64,000 bases of DNA from Mucilaginibacter ginsenosidivorans (lineage in GTDB: Bacteria; Bacteroidota; Bacteroidia; Sphingobacteriales; Sphingobacteriaceae): positions 3,534,001 to 3,598,000 of the forward strand of contig NZ_CP042436.1 in the NCBI RefSeq assembly GCF_007971025.1, given 5' to 3'. This document shows positions 7,450-17,293 of this stretch, piece by piece. Every line of letters starts with the position of its first letter. Position 1 is the first letter of the stretch. The notes beneath the pieces were generated by a model. It saw only the letters and a list, made by a program, of their open reading frames with translations, ran no database searches and was not told where the DNA came from. Position numbers and translations under genes: made by a program.

Positions 7450-10400
7450 ATGAGGAGATTTATACTTATCCTGATAGGGTTAATAGCTTGTTCATCCGGT
7501 TTTACCCAAGATCTGTTTAATAAAAAAGTGATAAAATACTCATTGAAAGATGGACTTTCATTTGGGATTATTAATGGGATAACCCAGGATAGTAAGGGAT
7601 TTATGTGGTTTGCCACAGGCGATGGCTTAAATCGTTTTGACGGTACCAATTTTAAAGTATTCAAATTTGAATTTAATAATCCGTATAGTTTACCGAGCAA
7701 CTATGTCCAGGTTATATTTAAGGATAATAGCGATGGAATATGGATATCGTCACGAAGGGGAATATACAAATTTGATACCAATACCGAACGTTTTATTAAG
7801 TTTGATCCACCAGGTAACGAATCACTTTATCTAAATAATGTTAACAGTATTTTTCAAAATAATAAAGATCAACTGTGGTTTTCATGTGGCAGTTTGGGCT
7901 TATCGTCCTATAATTTAAAAAGTCAGCAATTTAAAAGTTATGATAAAAAGCAATTGCGTGGTCTGTCAGGCAATTTAGTCATTAATGTTGTTGAGGACAC
8001 CTATGGGTTGTTATGGGTCGGCACACAGAACGGCGGGCTAAGTGTTTTTAGCACAGCCAACGGGGCGCTCTCAAAAAATTTAAATAACCAGGTCCCCGTA
8101 AATATAATCCCTCCATGCAGGGTGAATTCTATCTATGAGGATCACAACCATGATATGTGGATAGCAACCAGCAAAGGGTTATTTCTTTATAGAAGATCGG
8201 AGCATAAATTCCACTTTTTTTTGGGCTCAAAGTATAACCTCAGGAGCAACTATTTTTATTCTCTCCTGGAAGATGACAATAAAAACTTGTTGGTTGGCTT
8301 ACAGGATGGTGGCTTATATCATATCGATCTCGATAAAGCCGAAAAATCAGCGTATAAGGATTTGACTATCGACCCGGTAAAATCTGAAGATAACTATGGT
8401 ATAACAGCACGGTCTGTTCAAGCCTTATTCCAGGATAAGGACAAGAACATATGGGCCGGTACTTATGGCGATGGGATATATTTATTGAGCAAAGCGCCTG
8501 AAAAATTTCAAAAATTTCAGAATAAACTGACTGATAATTACGGTGTTAGTTTTTTGAGATATTATGGCATGTGCATTGACGATGACGGCTACTTGTGGCT
8601 TGGAACAGACGGTGATGGAATATACAAAAAGAAATTAAGCGGAGAGGTTGTAAAATACTATCGTGCAAATGGACAAAAAGGCTCATTAACCGACAATGCA
8701 ATACTCTGTGCCTATAAGGATCATACCAATACGTTGTGGTTTGGGTCTTATTCTCAGGGGCTTTTTCGATATGACAAAAAAAAAGATTCCTTTATCAATT
8801 TTATTCATAAAGCAAATGATCCGGCAAGTATAAGTCAGAATGATGTAAGGGTTATTCTCGAGGATTCAAAAAGCAATTTGTGGGTGGGGACAAACGGGGG
8901 AGGTTTAAGTTTGCTAACATCGGGAAAGGATAAATTTGTAAACTATAATCCGCAAAACAGCACCATCGGTTCTGACAATATTCGCGCCCTTGCTGAAGAT
9001 AAATATGGGAACCTATACATCGGGACATACGCTTCAGGGTTAAAATACTTCATAAGAGATCAAAAAAAATTCGTCGACTATTTTAGTAAGGCTCAAATCG
9101 AAGAGTTTCTGCCGAGCAAGGTTATATATTCCTTGTATTTAGATAAAAATGATCACCTTTTCATCGGCACCGAAGGAGATGGGTTGGTTGTGTATGACAT
9201 CAAAAGAAAAAAAATCAAACGATACACGGAAAGGGATGGATTAGCGAACAATACGGTAAATGCAATACAGAAAGACGAGATAGGGAACGTCTGGATAAGT
9301 ACAAATAATGGGTTGTCGCGGGTTGAGGTAAATACTAACAAAATCACCAATTATGATACTTCGGACGGATTACAGGCGGGTGAGTTTAATCCAAGTTCAT
9401 CAATGTATTGCAGTAAGAAAAAGTTTATGATTTTTGGCGGAACCGAAGGTTATAATGTTTTTTACCCTGCAGCGGTTAAGCAGAATATGTTTAAACCAAA
9501 GGTGCTAATTACTGGTTTTCAATTATTTGGTAAAGAAGTTGAGGTTGGTCAAAAAGATAACATACTAAGTGAGGTTATAAATGAATCTACTCAAATTACT
9601 TTAAAACCCAACCAATCGGTTTTTTCCATACAATATGTCGCGTTAAATTATGCATACGCCGAAAAGAATCAATTCGCTTATCAATTGGTTGGGTTAGAAA
9701 AAACCTGGAACTACGTAAAAAATCAAAAATCAGTTACTTACCGTTACCTTCCGGCTGGGGATTATACATTTAAAGTAAAAACAGCTAATCAGGACGGAAT
9801 ATGGTTTGAAAATTATGCTACTCTAAAAATAAAAGTCCTCCCGCCCTGGTATAAGACATGGTGGGCATTTTTGAGTTATTCCCTAATAGCGGCTGCTTTG
9901 ATCTATTATTACCTGCTTTATCGCGGTAGGCAGGCCAGGTTAAAATACGAAGTGAAAATTGCACAAATGTCGGCTGAAAAAGAAAAGGAACTTAACGAAC
10001 GGAAACTGTCTTTTTTCACAAATGTCTCTCACGAATTTCGAACTCCCTTAACATTGATCATAAACCCTGTGAAAGAATTGCTATTTAGTACCGGGGAACG
10101 ATCGAATGACACAACTAATTTGAATATAGTATATCGTAATGCGCGCAGGTTGTTAAGTTTAGTTGACCAATTATTATTGTTCAGGAAAGCGGATAGTGAA
10201 GCAGATAAACTCAAAATAGTCAAGTTAAACGTTGTAAATTTGTCTAAGGAGGTCTTTTTATGCTTTAATCACCAGGCGAAAAGGAAAAATATCCAGTTCG
10301 GTTTTTTTTGCGATGTTGAAAATATCGAATTGTTTGCCGACAGGGAAAAGATAGAAATCGCTCTATTTAATTTAATATCAAATGCATTAAAGTTTACACC

Positions 10401-11631
10401 GGATAACGGGACAGTAAATTGTTGGATTTCTGAAACTGCCAGCTTGGTTAATATAGAAATAACAGATTCAGGCTGCGGCATAGACGAAGCTATTGGCGAA
10501 GAATTATTTAATAAATTTTACCAGGCACAAAATGAATTACCATTGACAGGGGGCTTTGGAATTGGCCTTTATCTTGTAAAAATGTTTATTGAAAACCATA
10601 AGGGCAATATTAGTTATAAAAGCGTAAAAGGAGTTGGTACAACCTTTAAAATAAGTTTGTTAAAAGGCAAGGAGCATTTAAGCCCTAATCTTATTTTCGA
10701 AGACGTCCTGGAAAATTCTGTTTTTTTGGACGAACTTATTGAAAGTTATGAGGAGTTACCAAAGAATAAAGAACTTAATTCAGTGAAGGGCAGAAAGGAA
10801 GAACCTTTTAATGTCGAATGCAAATCCATGCTGATAGTTGATGATAATGCCCAGATCAGGCAGTATTTGAAGCAAATTTTTTCATCTGATTTTGAGATCT
10901 TTGAGGCTGCCAATGGAGTTGAAGGCCTGGACATGGTGTTTCAATTTTTACCGGATATCATCATTAGCGATGTGATGATGCAAGGCCTTAGTGGTATTGA
11001 ATTGTGCAGCAGAGTTAAGGAAGATCCTGTATCAAGCCATATTCCCGTTTTGTTATTAACTGCCAGTTCGTCGCCCGAAATTAAGCTTAAAGGGATTGAA
11101 GGGGGAGCGGACGATTATATAAGTAAACCTTTTGAAAAGGAATTGCTGGTTGCTCGTGTTAATGGCATCCTAAAGAGTAAAAATAATCTCCAAAAATATT
11201 TTTACAACGAAATAACGTTAAAAGTAAATGATTTTAAGATACCACCGGATTATAGAAAGTTTTTAACAGAATGCATCAAAGTTGTAGAAGACAACCTCGC
11301 TGACAGTGATTTTTGTATTAAAACTTTGGCTGATGAGATTGGAATGAGCCATTCTAACCTCTATAAGAAGATCCGGGCTATTTCCGGGCAATCGGCAAAT
11401 GGTTTTATACGATTTATACGGCTCAGAAAAGCTGCTGAAATGTTCCTCAACACAGACTGCACTGTTTCTGAAGCAGCGTACAAAGTTGGTATAAATGATC
11501 CTAAATATTTTAGGGAACAGTTCAATAAATTATTTGAATTAAACCCTTCCGAATATATAAAGAAGTTCCGTACACCCTTTCATAATAACATCACCAAAAA
11601 CGCCGTAAAGTTAAAATCGGGTAAATATTAA
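7450..11631 (+). CDS. Hybrid two-component sensor/AraC-family regulator (HTCS)
   Basis: A 1393-residue one-polypeptide signalling system. Order: signal peptide (1-19); two periplasmic beta-propellers built of Reg_prop repeats (LWFATGDGLNRFDG-type, about 30-680); a Y_Y_Y domain ending in YTFKVKTANQDG; one transmembrane helix (about 800-822); histidine kinase with His861 in NVSHEFRTPL and an ATPase domain with SNALKFT and GFGIGLYLV; receiver domain (MLIVDDNAQ from 1127, phospho-acceptor Asp1174 in ISDVMM); and a C-terminal AraC-type HTH (about 1265-1375). HTCS proteins bind oligosaccharides in the periplasm and switch on the adjacent PUL. It lies directly upstream of susC, the classic place. 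The linker between kinase and receiver is Glu/Lys rich. Confidence 0.95.
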   Translation: MRRFILILIGLIACSSGFTQDLFNKKVIKYSLKDGLSFGIINGITQDSKGFMWFATGDGLNRFDGTNFKVFKFEFNNPYSLPSNYVQVIFKDNSDGIWISSRRGIYKFDTNTERFIKFDPPGNESLYLNNVNSIFQNNKDQLWFSCGSLGLSSYNLKSQQFKSYDKKQLRGLSGNLVINVVEDTYGLLWVGTQNGGLSVFSTANGALSKNLNNQVPVNIIPPCRVNSIYEDHNHDMWIATSKGLFLYRRSEHKFHFFLGSKYNLRSNYFYSLLEDDNKNLLVGLQDGGLYHIDLDKAEKSAYKDLTIDPVKSEDNYGITARSVQALFQDKDKNIWAGTYGDGIYLLSKAPEKFQKFQNKLTDNYGVSFLRYYGMCIDDDGYLWLGTDGDGIYKKKLSGEVVKYYRANGQKGSLTDNAILCAYKDHTNTLWFGSYSQGLFRYDKKKDSFINFIHKANDPASISQNDVRVILEDSKSNLWVGTNGGGLSLLTSGKDKFVNYNPQNSTIGSDNIRALAEDKYGNLYIGTYASGLKYFIRDQKKFVDYFSKAQIEEFLPSKVIYSLYLDKNDHLFIGTEGDGLVVYDIKRKKIKRYTERDGLANNTVNAIQKDEIGNVWISTNNGLSRVEVNTNKITNYDTSDGLQAGEFNPSSSMYCSKKKFMIFGGTEGYNVFYPAAVKQNMFKPKVLITGFQLFGKEVEVGQKDNILSEVINESTQITLKPNQSVFSIQYVALNYAYAEKNQFAYQLVGLEKTWNYVKNQKSVTYRYLPAGDYTFKVKTANQDGIWFENYATLKIKVLPPWYKTWWAFLSYSLIAAALIYYYLLYRGRQARLKYEVKIAQMSAEKEKELNERKLSFFTNVSHEFRTPLTLIINPVKELLFSTGERSNDTTNLNIVYRNARRLLSLVDQLLLFRKADSEADKLKIVKLNVVNLSKEVFLCFNHQAKRKNIQFGFFCDVENIELFADREKIEIALFNLISNALKFTPDNGTVNCWISETASLVNIEITDSGCGIDEAIGEELFNKFYQAQNELPLTGGFGIGLYLVKMFIENHKGNISYKSVKGVGTTFKISLLKGKEHLSPNLIFEDVLENSVFLDELIESYEELPKNKELNSVKGRKEEPFNVECKSMLIVDDNAQIRQYLKQIFSSDFEIFEAANGVEGLDMVFQFLPDIIISDVMMQGLSGIELCSRVKEDPVSSHIPVLLLTASSSPEIKLKGIEGGADDYISKPFEKELLVARVNGILKSKNNLQKYFYNEITLKVNDFKIPPDYRKFLTECIKVVEDNLADSDFCIKTLADEIGMSHSNLYKKIRAISGQSANGFIRFIRLRKAAEMFLNTDCTVSEAAYKVGINDPKYFREQFNKLFELNPSEYIKKFRTPFHNNITKNAVKLKSGKY

Positions 11632-12063
11632 TTTCATTAAGTAACAATATTGATAAAGACGGCAAAATTGCCCGATTTTACCAATTACCCCCTCAAGTTC
11701 TAAGAATTTACCCCGCACTCTTCTTGCCATTTATAGTCAATTTAGTGTCGCCGATTATAATTGTAGTAAGTACATTTATTTTGATTGAACGACTGTCAAT
11801 CACGTTGATAGATGAAGTAAACGCAGGTTTATGAATTTTATTACACGAAATTATTAAAGGCCGTAGTTATTCGGGCTGCCTAAATAGCCCTTTGCCAATT
11901 GAACCAATATTAATTCAACATATAACCTAAAAACTCATGAGCATGATAAATAAACTATACTGACCCCGGAACGGAAGGGACAAAATCAATACATGATTTC
12001 TTGCCCTCAATCATCTTGCCTTATAATGTGCATTAAATTTTAACTAATTAAAAATAAGCTATT
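11632..12063. other. 432-base spacer between HTCS gene and susC
   Basis: No convincing gene. TAAAATCGGG at 11612-11621 (inside the end of the HTCS gene) and CCCGATTTTA at 11671-11680 form a 10-base inverted repeat around the HTCS stop, a possible weak transcript end. The rest should hold the susC promoter and HTCS binding site, but I could not pick an exact TAnnTTTG box. Confidence 0.4.
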
Positions 12064-15000
12064 ATGGAATACAATTTACATAGAACTGTAAACTTGTTCA
12101 AGATATTTAAAGTAGTGTTAGGCCAGGTATTATTAGCTTTAATATTTGTGAGCTTTTCATTTGCCGGCACTATAAATATTAAGGGAGCGAAGTTTACAAA
12201 AATAACGGGAGCAAAAAATGCTCAAATAAAAGTTTCAGGGAATGTGTCAGATCAGACGACTGGTGAAACCCTGATCGGTGTATCAGTAAAGGTAAAAGGT
12301 TCTAGTTTGGGAACGCTGACAGACGCAAATGGAAATTTTACCTTGACCGTTGCTGATAATGCTACATTGGTTATATCCTATATCGGGTATACTACAGCAG
12401 AGGTACCTGTCAACGGCCAATCCACTATTAATGTTAAATTAAAACCATCATCCAAAGGACTAACGGAAGTAGTGGTTGTCGGTTATGGTGTACAAAAGAA
12501 AATAACGGTTACCGGTTCAGTAGCATCCGTTAAGGGTGAAGACCTGGTAAAATCGCCTGCTGTTAACCTTTCCAATTCCATAGCAGGACGGATGCCGGGT
12601 GTTATCGCGATGAATGGAAGCGGCGAACCTGGTTATGATGGTTCAACTATCCGGATACGCGGTACTAACACTTTGGGTAATAACGATGCACTCATTGTAA
12701 TAGATGGAGTTCCAGCCCCAGCCGGACAAAATAATATTGATCGTATAAATCCGGCTGATGTCGAAAGTATATCGGTATTAAAAGATGCATCTGCTGCTAT
12801 TTATGGGGCCAGGGCGGCCAACGGCGTTATTCTGATCACCACCAAACACGGTAAAGTAGGCAAACCTCAGCTTTCCTATACTTACAATCACGGATGGGCT
12901 CAGCCTACACTTATACCCAAAATGGCTAATTCAACCCAATATGCCACATTGGTTAACGAAATAGACCTGTATGGTTTGCCTTCAGAGTACTGGGCAGCCG
13001 CTTCAGAGGCATTTAAAACGACAGGTAGTTTTACCAGGCCGGACAACGGAGCGGTTACTACGGCTACATTTAAACCAGATGATTTTGCGAAGTTTGCCGA
13101 TGGTTCTGACCCATGGGGACACCCTAATACAGATTGGTTCAAGGCTACTTTAAAAGACTGGTCTCCGCAATCGCGTCAGAATGTTCAATTGTCAGGCGGT
13201 TCAGAAGATGTGAAATATCTTACCTCCATTGGATACGAAGATCAGGATGGTTATTACAAAAATTCTGCTACGGGGTATAAACAATACGATATCCGTTTAA
13301 ACCTTGACGCCAAGGTCAACAAATATATCACTACAAGCTTTGGCGTATCGGGCCGGCAGGAAAACCGTTTCTTCCCTGCCGGTGAAAGTGCGGGTGATAT
13401 ATTCAGGATGTTAATGCGCGGTTATCCCTACAGGCCGGCTTATTGGCCCAATGGTTTGCCGGGACCAGATATTGAAAATGGCCAGCAACCTGTATTGATC
13501 ACGACTAATCAAACCGGGTATAGCAAAGACACGCGATATTATGCTCAGACTAACGGAAAAATAGAAATTTCTGTTCCTGGAGTAGCTGGGCTGAAAATTA
13601 CCGGCAATGTGGCCATAGATAAATATATGCGCCAAACCAAAGACTGGCAAACGCCATGGTACGTATACAGTTGGGATAATGTAACTAAGGATGACAACGG
13701 TGTGCCTGTCCTTACCAAAGTAGCACGCGGGCCTGCCCAGGCACATCTTGATCAGGGCTCGGAAGACCAGTTAAGCACCATGCTCGAAGGCATAATAAGT
13801 TATGATCATAGTTTCGGCAGTCACAACATTGTCTTGCTTGCAGGTGTAACCAAAGAAAAATCAAATTCCAGCTATTTTAATGCTTCCCGTAAGTATTTTA
13901 ATTCAACATCTATTGATCAGTTAGATGCCGGTGGTAACGCTGAGATAAATGATGGTGGTGGCGCATGGGAAAAAGCCCGTTTAAATTATTTTGGCAGGGT
14001 AGGGTATAACTATAAAGAAAAATACTTACTTGAGTTTTTATGGCGCCTGGATGGTTCCTATATGTTCCCTGAAACGCATCGTTTTGGCTTTTTCCCTGGG
14101 GTGTCAGCCGGATGGAGAATTTCTGAAGAAGGTTTCTTTAGAGAAAATGTCCGGTTTATTCAAAGTTTAAAACTTCGCGGGTCGTGGGGACAATTAGGCA
14201 ATGACTATGTTGTTAAACCTAATTCCAATACCTTAGATGAGTACGCTTATTTGCCCTTATATAATGTTGGTTCATATATAATTAATGGAGTGCCCGCTCA
14301 AACATTATATGAGAACGCGGTTCCAAATCCAAATTTTACATGGGAAGTAGCTAATAATATAAATCTCGCTTTAGATGGTACCACGTTAAACGGGAAACTT
14401 GATTTTACGTTTGAAGCATTCCAAAATAAACGTACTCAGATATTATTGGCATATAACGGCGCTATACCTGCAACTGCAATTCCAGGAAACTTAATACCTC
14501 CTATAAATATCGGTAAGGTTAGCAACAGAGGATGGGAATTTCAATTAGCCTATCACGACAGGATCGGCGATTTGAGGTACAACCTGGGTGTTAACGGCGG
14601 CTATTCCAAAAATAAGATCGATTATTGGTCAGAAGTTCCCGGAGCGCCTGATTGGCAAAAATCAACAGGGCATCCAATCGGTAGCCAGCTTTATTACATA
14701 TATACCGGTATATTTTCGACCCAGGCCCAAATCGATGCCAATAAGGTTGACTACAGCGGCGTTGGTGCGAGCACACTTCGCCCAGGCGATATGATGTATA
14801 AAGATGTAAATGGCGATGGTAAAATTAATGGGGACGACCAGGTAAGGAACGATAAGACCAATCAGCCTACTTTTCAAGGAGGTTTTAACTTAGGTTTACA
14901 GTATAAGGGCTTCGATTTAACTGTTTTATTGCAGGGCGCCACCGGCGGTCAACTTTTCCTTCAGACCGAATCAGGAACGATTGGTAACTTTTTGCAATGG

Positions 15001-15327
15001 AGTTATGATCATCGTTGGACCGTTGACAATCCGAGTACTAAATACCCGCGTACGGTTGATAGAAATAACCAGTATTTTTCTGGCGGAAACACCTATTGGT
15101 TACTTAATACGAATTATATCCGTCTTAAGAACGTTGAGTTGGGATACACCATTCCGACTTCATTAACCAGCAAAATTGGCATAAGCAACTTGCGGGTATA
15201 TGCAAATGGTCTTAACCTGTTAACGTTTGCAAAAGAGGATATCTATGATCCTGAATCCACAAGTTCAGATGGTCATTATTATCCGCAGGCAAGAGTCGTT
15301 AATCTCGGTGTAAGTGTTAAATTTTAA
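12064..15327 (+). CDS. SusC/RagA-type TonB-dependent outer-membrane transporter
   Basis: A 1087-residue protein with a long hydrophobic leader, a carboxypeptidase-regulatory-like domain (VSGNVSDQTTGETLIGVSVKVKG, about 57-135), the SusC plug signature (VVVVGYGVQKK, then IRIRGTNTLGNNDALIVIDGVP and SVLKDASAAIYGARAANGVILITTK) and a beta-barrel ending in the expected aromatic C-terminus (VSVKF). It has no N-terminal STN domain, so it is not a sigma/anti-sigma signalling receptor, in keeping with HTCS control. With the SusD-like protein 10 bases downstream it should import oligosaccharides across the outer membrane using TonB energy. Confidence 0.95.
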   Translation: MEYNLHRTVNLFKIFKVVLGQVLLALIFVSFSFAGTINIKGAKFTKITGAKNAQIKVSGNVSDQTTGETLIGVSVKVKGSSLGTLTDANGNFTLTVADNATLVISYIGYTTAEVPVNGQSTINVKLKPSSKGLTEVVVVGYGVQKKITVTGSVASVKGEDLVKSPAVNLSNSIAGRMPGVIAMNGSGEPGYDGSTIRIRGTNTLGNNDALIVIDGVPAPAGQNNIDRINPADVESISVLKDASAAIYGARAANGVILITTKHGKVGKPQLSYTYNHGWAQPTLIPKMANSTQYATLVNEIDLYGLPSEYWAAASEAFKTTGSFTRPDNGAVTTATFKPDDFAKFADGSDPWGHPNTDWFKATLKDWSPQSRQNVQLSGGSEDVKYLTSIGYEDQDGYYKNSATGYKQYDIRLNLDAKVNKYITTSFGVSGRQENRFFPAGESAGDIFRMLMRGYPYRPAYWPNGLPGPDIENGQQPVLITTNQTGYSKDTRYYAQTNGKIEISVPGVAGLKITGNVAIDKYMRQTKDWQTPWYVYSWDNVTKDDNGVPVLTKVARGPAQAHLDQGSEDQLSTMLEGIISYDHSFGSHNIVLLAGVTKEKSNSSYFNASRKYFNSTSIDQLDAGGNAEINDGGGAWEKARLNYFGRVGYNYKEKYLLEFLWRLDGSYMFPETHRFGFFPGVSAGWRISEEGFFRENVRFIQSLKLRGSWGQLGNDYVVKPNSNTLDEYAYLPLYNVGSYIINGVPAQTLYENAVPNPNFTWEVANNINLALDGTTLNGKLDFTFEAFQNKRTQILLAYNGAIPATAIPGNLIPPINIGKVSNRGWEFQLAYHDRIGDLRYNLGVNGGYSKNKIDYWSEVPGAPDWQKSTGHPIGSQLYYIYTGIFSTQAQIDANKVDYSGVGASTLRPGDMMYKDVNGDGKINGDDQVRNDKTNQPTFQGGFNLGLQYKGFDLTVLLQGATGGQLFLQTESGTIGNFLQWSYDHRWTVDNPSTKYPRTVDRNNQYFSGGNTYWLLNTNYIRLKNVELGYTIPTSLTSKIGISNLRVYANGLNLLTFAKEDIYDPESTSSDGHYYPQARVVNLGVSVKF

Positions 15328-15337
15328 TTTGAACGAT

Positions 15338-17188
15338 ATGAAAACATTTATAAGAAATATTTCAATAATAACCATTGTATCGGGGGCGCTGCTTACATCG
15401 TGTAAGAAGGACTTTTTGAACACAAAACCATTAAACCAGGCATCGGCATCGGTTACATGGTCTGATCCGGCCCTTTCCGAGGCATTTGTAACCGAGCTAT
15501 ATAATGGCTTGCACGATGCAGAGTTGAACCAGGAAAGTATGGATTGCATAACGGACAACGCACTCTATAATTTTGGTAAACAGGATATTATGGAGGCTAA
15601 TATTAGCCCGTCGCATTTAGGATGGGTAAATAATACCTACGAATGGGGTGAAATGTACGCCCGCATCAGGGCTGCTAACCTGGCGTTAGAGAATCTTGCG
15701 ACGGCTCCGCTTGATTCAACATTGGTTAACAGATTGAAAGGAGAAGCTTATTTTATGCGCGCATATTTCTACAATCAAATGCTGCGCTATTATGGTGGCG
15801 TTCCGATTGTAAAATCGTCCTATTCACTTAGCACACCTGATTTTTCGATTGCCAGGAATACATATGAAGAATGTGTTGATTTTATAACAGGCGATTTAGA
15901 TTTAGCAGCCAGCTTGCTTCAAGGTAAGAATCTGGCAAAAGGACGTGCTACCAGTGATGCTTGTTTAGCTTTAAAGGCAAGGGTGTTGCTATACGCAGCT
16001 AGCGATTTGCATGACATACCCACAGCAAAAACAAAATCAAGCACCATATCCGGTTATGCCCATCCAGAATTGTTGGGTTATGTGAGCGGCGACCGCACCG
16101 TTCGCTGGCAAAAGGCACAGGCAGCGGCAAAGGCGGTGATGGATTTAGGCAAATATGGTTATGCTCTTGATTTATCTGCCCCGGCAAGTGCGGCAGATGG
16201 ATTTACGAATTATCAAAATTCTTATTTGTCGAGAAATGGCGGAGAAGCCGAAATAATATTTGCGAGGTATTATAGTAACAGCAAAGACGAATGGGGTGCA
16301 TGGTATGGCAGAAACAACTGTACCAATGGTTATCATGGCTGGACGTCGAGCGAACCTACCCAAAACATGGTAGATGATTATGAAATGATGGATGGAACTA
16401 AATTTGATTGGAACAACGCTGCGGAAGCCGGAGCACCTTATACAAACAGGGACCCACGCTTTTATGCATCTGTTTTGTATGATGGCGCTCCGTGGAAACC
16501 GCGCACCCCTGACGGTGCAGGTATAGATCCTTACAATGAAATACAAATGGGAACTTATCAAACCGGCAGCGCTGCCAGTCCTGTAACTTACTTTGGCTTA
16601 GATACAAGGAACGGCCCTATTGAAAACTGGAACGGAACACGGACCGGCTATGCCATCAGGAAGTTTATGGACCCTAACCCAGCCATCGTAGACCAAAACA
16701 CCCGGTCGGAAGTACCGTCGCCATTGATAAGGTATACCGAAGTTGTATTCAATTACATAGAAACCTGTATTGAACTGGGACAAGAAAACGAAGCGCGGAC
16801 CTGGCTTAATAAGATCCGTTTCCGATCTGGAATGCCGGCAATAACCGATGTGGGGGATGCACTTAAACAACGGTACAGGAACGAGCGCAATGTGGAAATG
16901 ATGTTTGAAGAGCAACGGTTTTATGATGCGCGCCGCTGGATGATTGCTCCGACGACCCTTGGCAATAAAGCCAGGATCATTAAGATTACCGGTACATTAA
17001 AACCTGGGAAATCCGTTAGTGTTTACAGGTACAACACCGATAACTACAATTATACTTACACGGTACAAGATCTTGATCCCGGAGTTGAAAACCGAACATG
17101 GGATGATAAGCTTTATTTCATGCCTATAAGCAGGGACGAGATTAATAAAAACAGCAAGCTTAAGGATTTTCAAAATCCCGGGTACTAA
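15338..17188 (+). CDS. SusD/RagB-type glycan-binding lipoprotein
   Basis: The ATG at 15338 gives MKTFIRNISIITIV...LTSCKKDF, a signal peptide with lipobox Cys; an in-frame ATG at 15314 overlaps susC and spoils the leader. The mature 590-odd residues show the SusD pattern: FLNTKPLNQAS near the Cys, TPR-like helices including LKGEAYFMRAYFYNQMLRYYGGVPIV, and the C-terminal block RYRNERNVEMMFEEQRFYDARRW. It forms the surface lid over the SusC barrel. A hairpin (17225-17252) separates it from the next gene. Confidence 0.95.
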   Translation: MKTFIRNISIITIVSGALLTSCKKDFLNTKPLNQASASVTWSDPALSEAFVTELYNGLHDAELNQESMDCITDNALYNFGKQDIMEANISPSHLGWVNNTYEWGEMYARIRAANLALENLATAPLDSTLVNRLKGEAYFMRAYFYNQMLRYYGGVPIVKSSYSLSTPDFSIARNTYEECVDFITGDLDLAASLLQGKNLAKGRATSDACLALKARVLLYAASDLHDIPTAKTKSSTISGYAHPELLGYVSGDRTVRWQKAQAAAKAVMDLGKYGYALDLSAPASAADGFTNYQNSYLSRNGGEAEIIFARYYSNSKDEWGAWYGRNNCTNGYHGWTSSEPTQNMVDDYEMMDGTKFDWNNAAEAGAPYTNRDPRFYASVLYDGAPWKPRTPDGAGIDPYNEIQMGTYQTGSAASPVTYFGLDTRNGPIENWNGTRTGYAIRKFMDPNPAIVDQNTRSEVPSPLIRYTEVVFNYIETCIELGQENEARTWLNKIRFRSGMPAITDVGDALKQRYRNERNVEMMFEEQRFYDARRWMIAPTTLGNKARIIKITGTLKPGKSVSVYRYNTDNYNYTYTVQDLDPGVENRTWDDKLYFMPISRDEINKNSKLKDFQNPGY

Positions 17189-17224
17189 TTAATGGGGTAT
17201 AAAATTGTTTATATTTACTAAGGG

Positions 17225-17252
17225 GAATGTCGGCTATAAAAGGCCGGCATTC
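17225..17252 (+). terminator. Hairpin between susD and the FG-GAP gene
   Basis: GAATGTCGGC (17225-17234), an 8-base loop and GCCGGCATTC (17243-17252) pair over ten positions with one G-U, and outer bases extend it slightly. It is followed by CTTAAATTTTAC rather than a clean T-run. It probably weakens or processes transcription so that susCD is more abundant than the genes after it. Confidence 0.55.
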
Positions 17253-17293
17253 TCTTAAATTTTACTCTTTATCTAAATTTAACCCCCATTTTT

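Noticed and set aside
11612..11680. TAAAATCGGG/CCCGATTTTA inverted repeat around the HTCS stop
   Set aside because: The 49-base loop makes a stable RNA hairpin unlikely; kept only as a remark in the spacer entry.
12064..15327. STN domain in the first SusC
   Set aside because: The long N-terminal leader goes directly into the carboxypeptidase-regulatory-like domain; no STN-like text is present.
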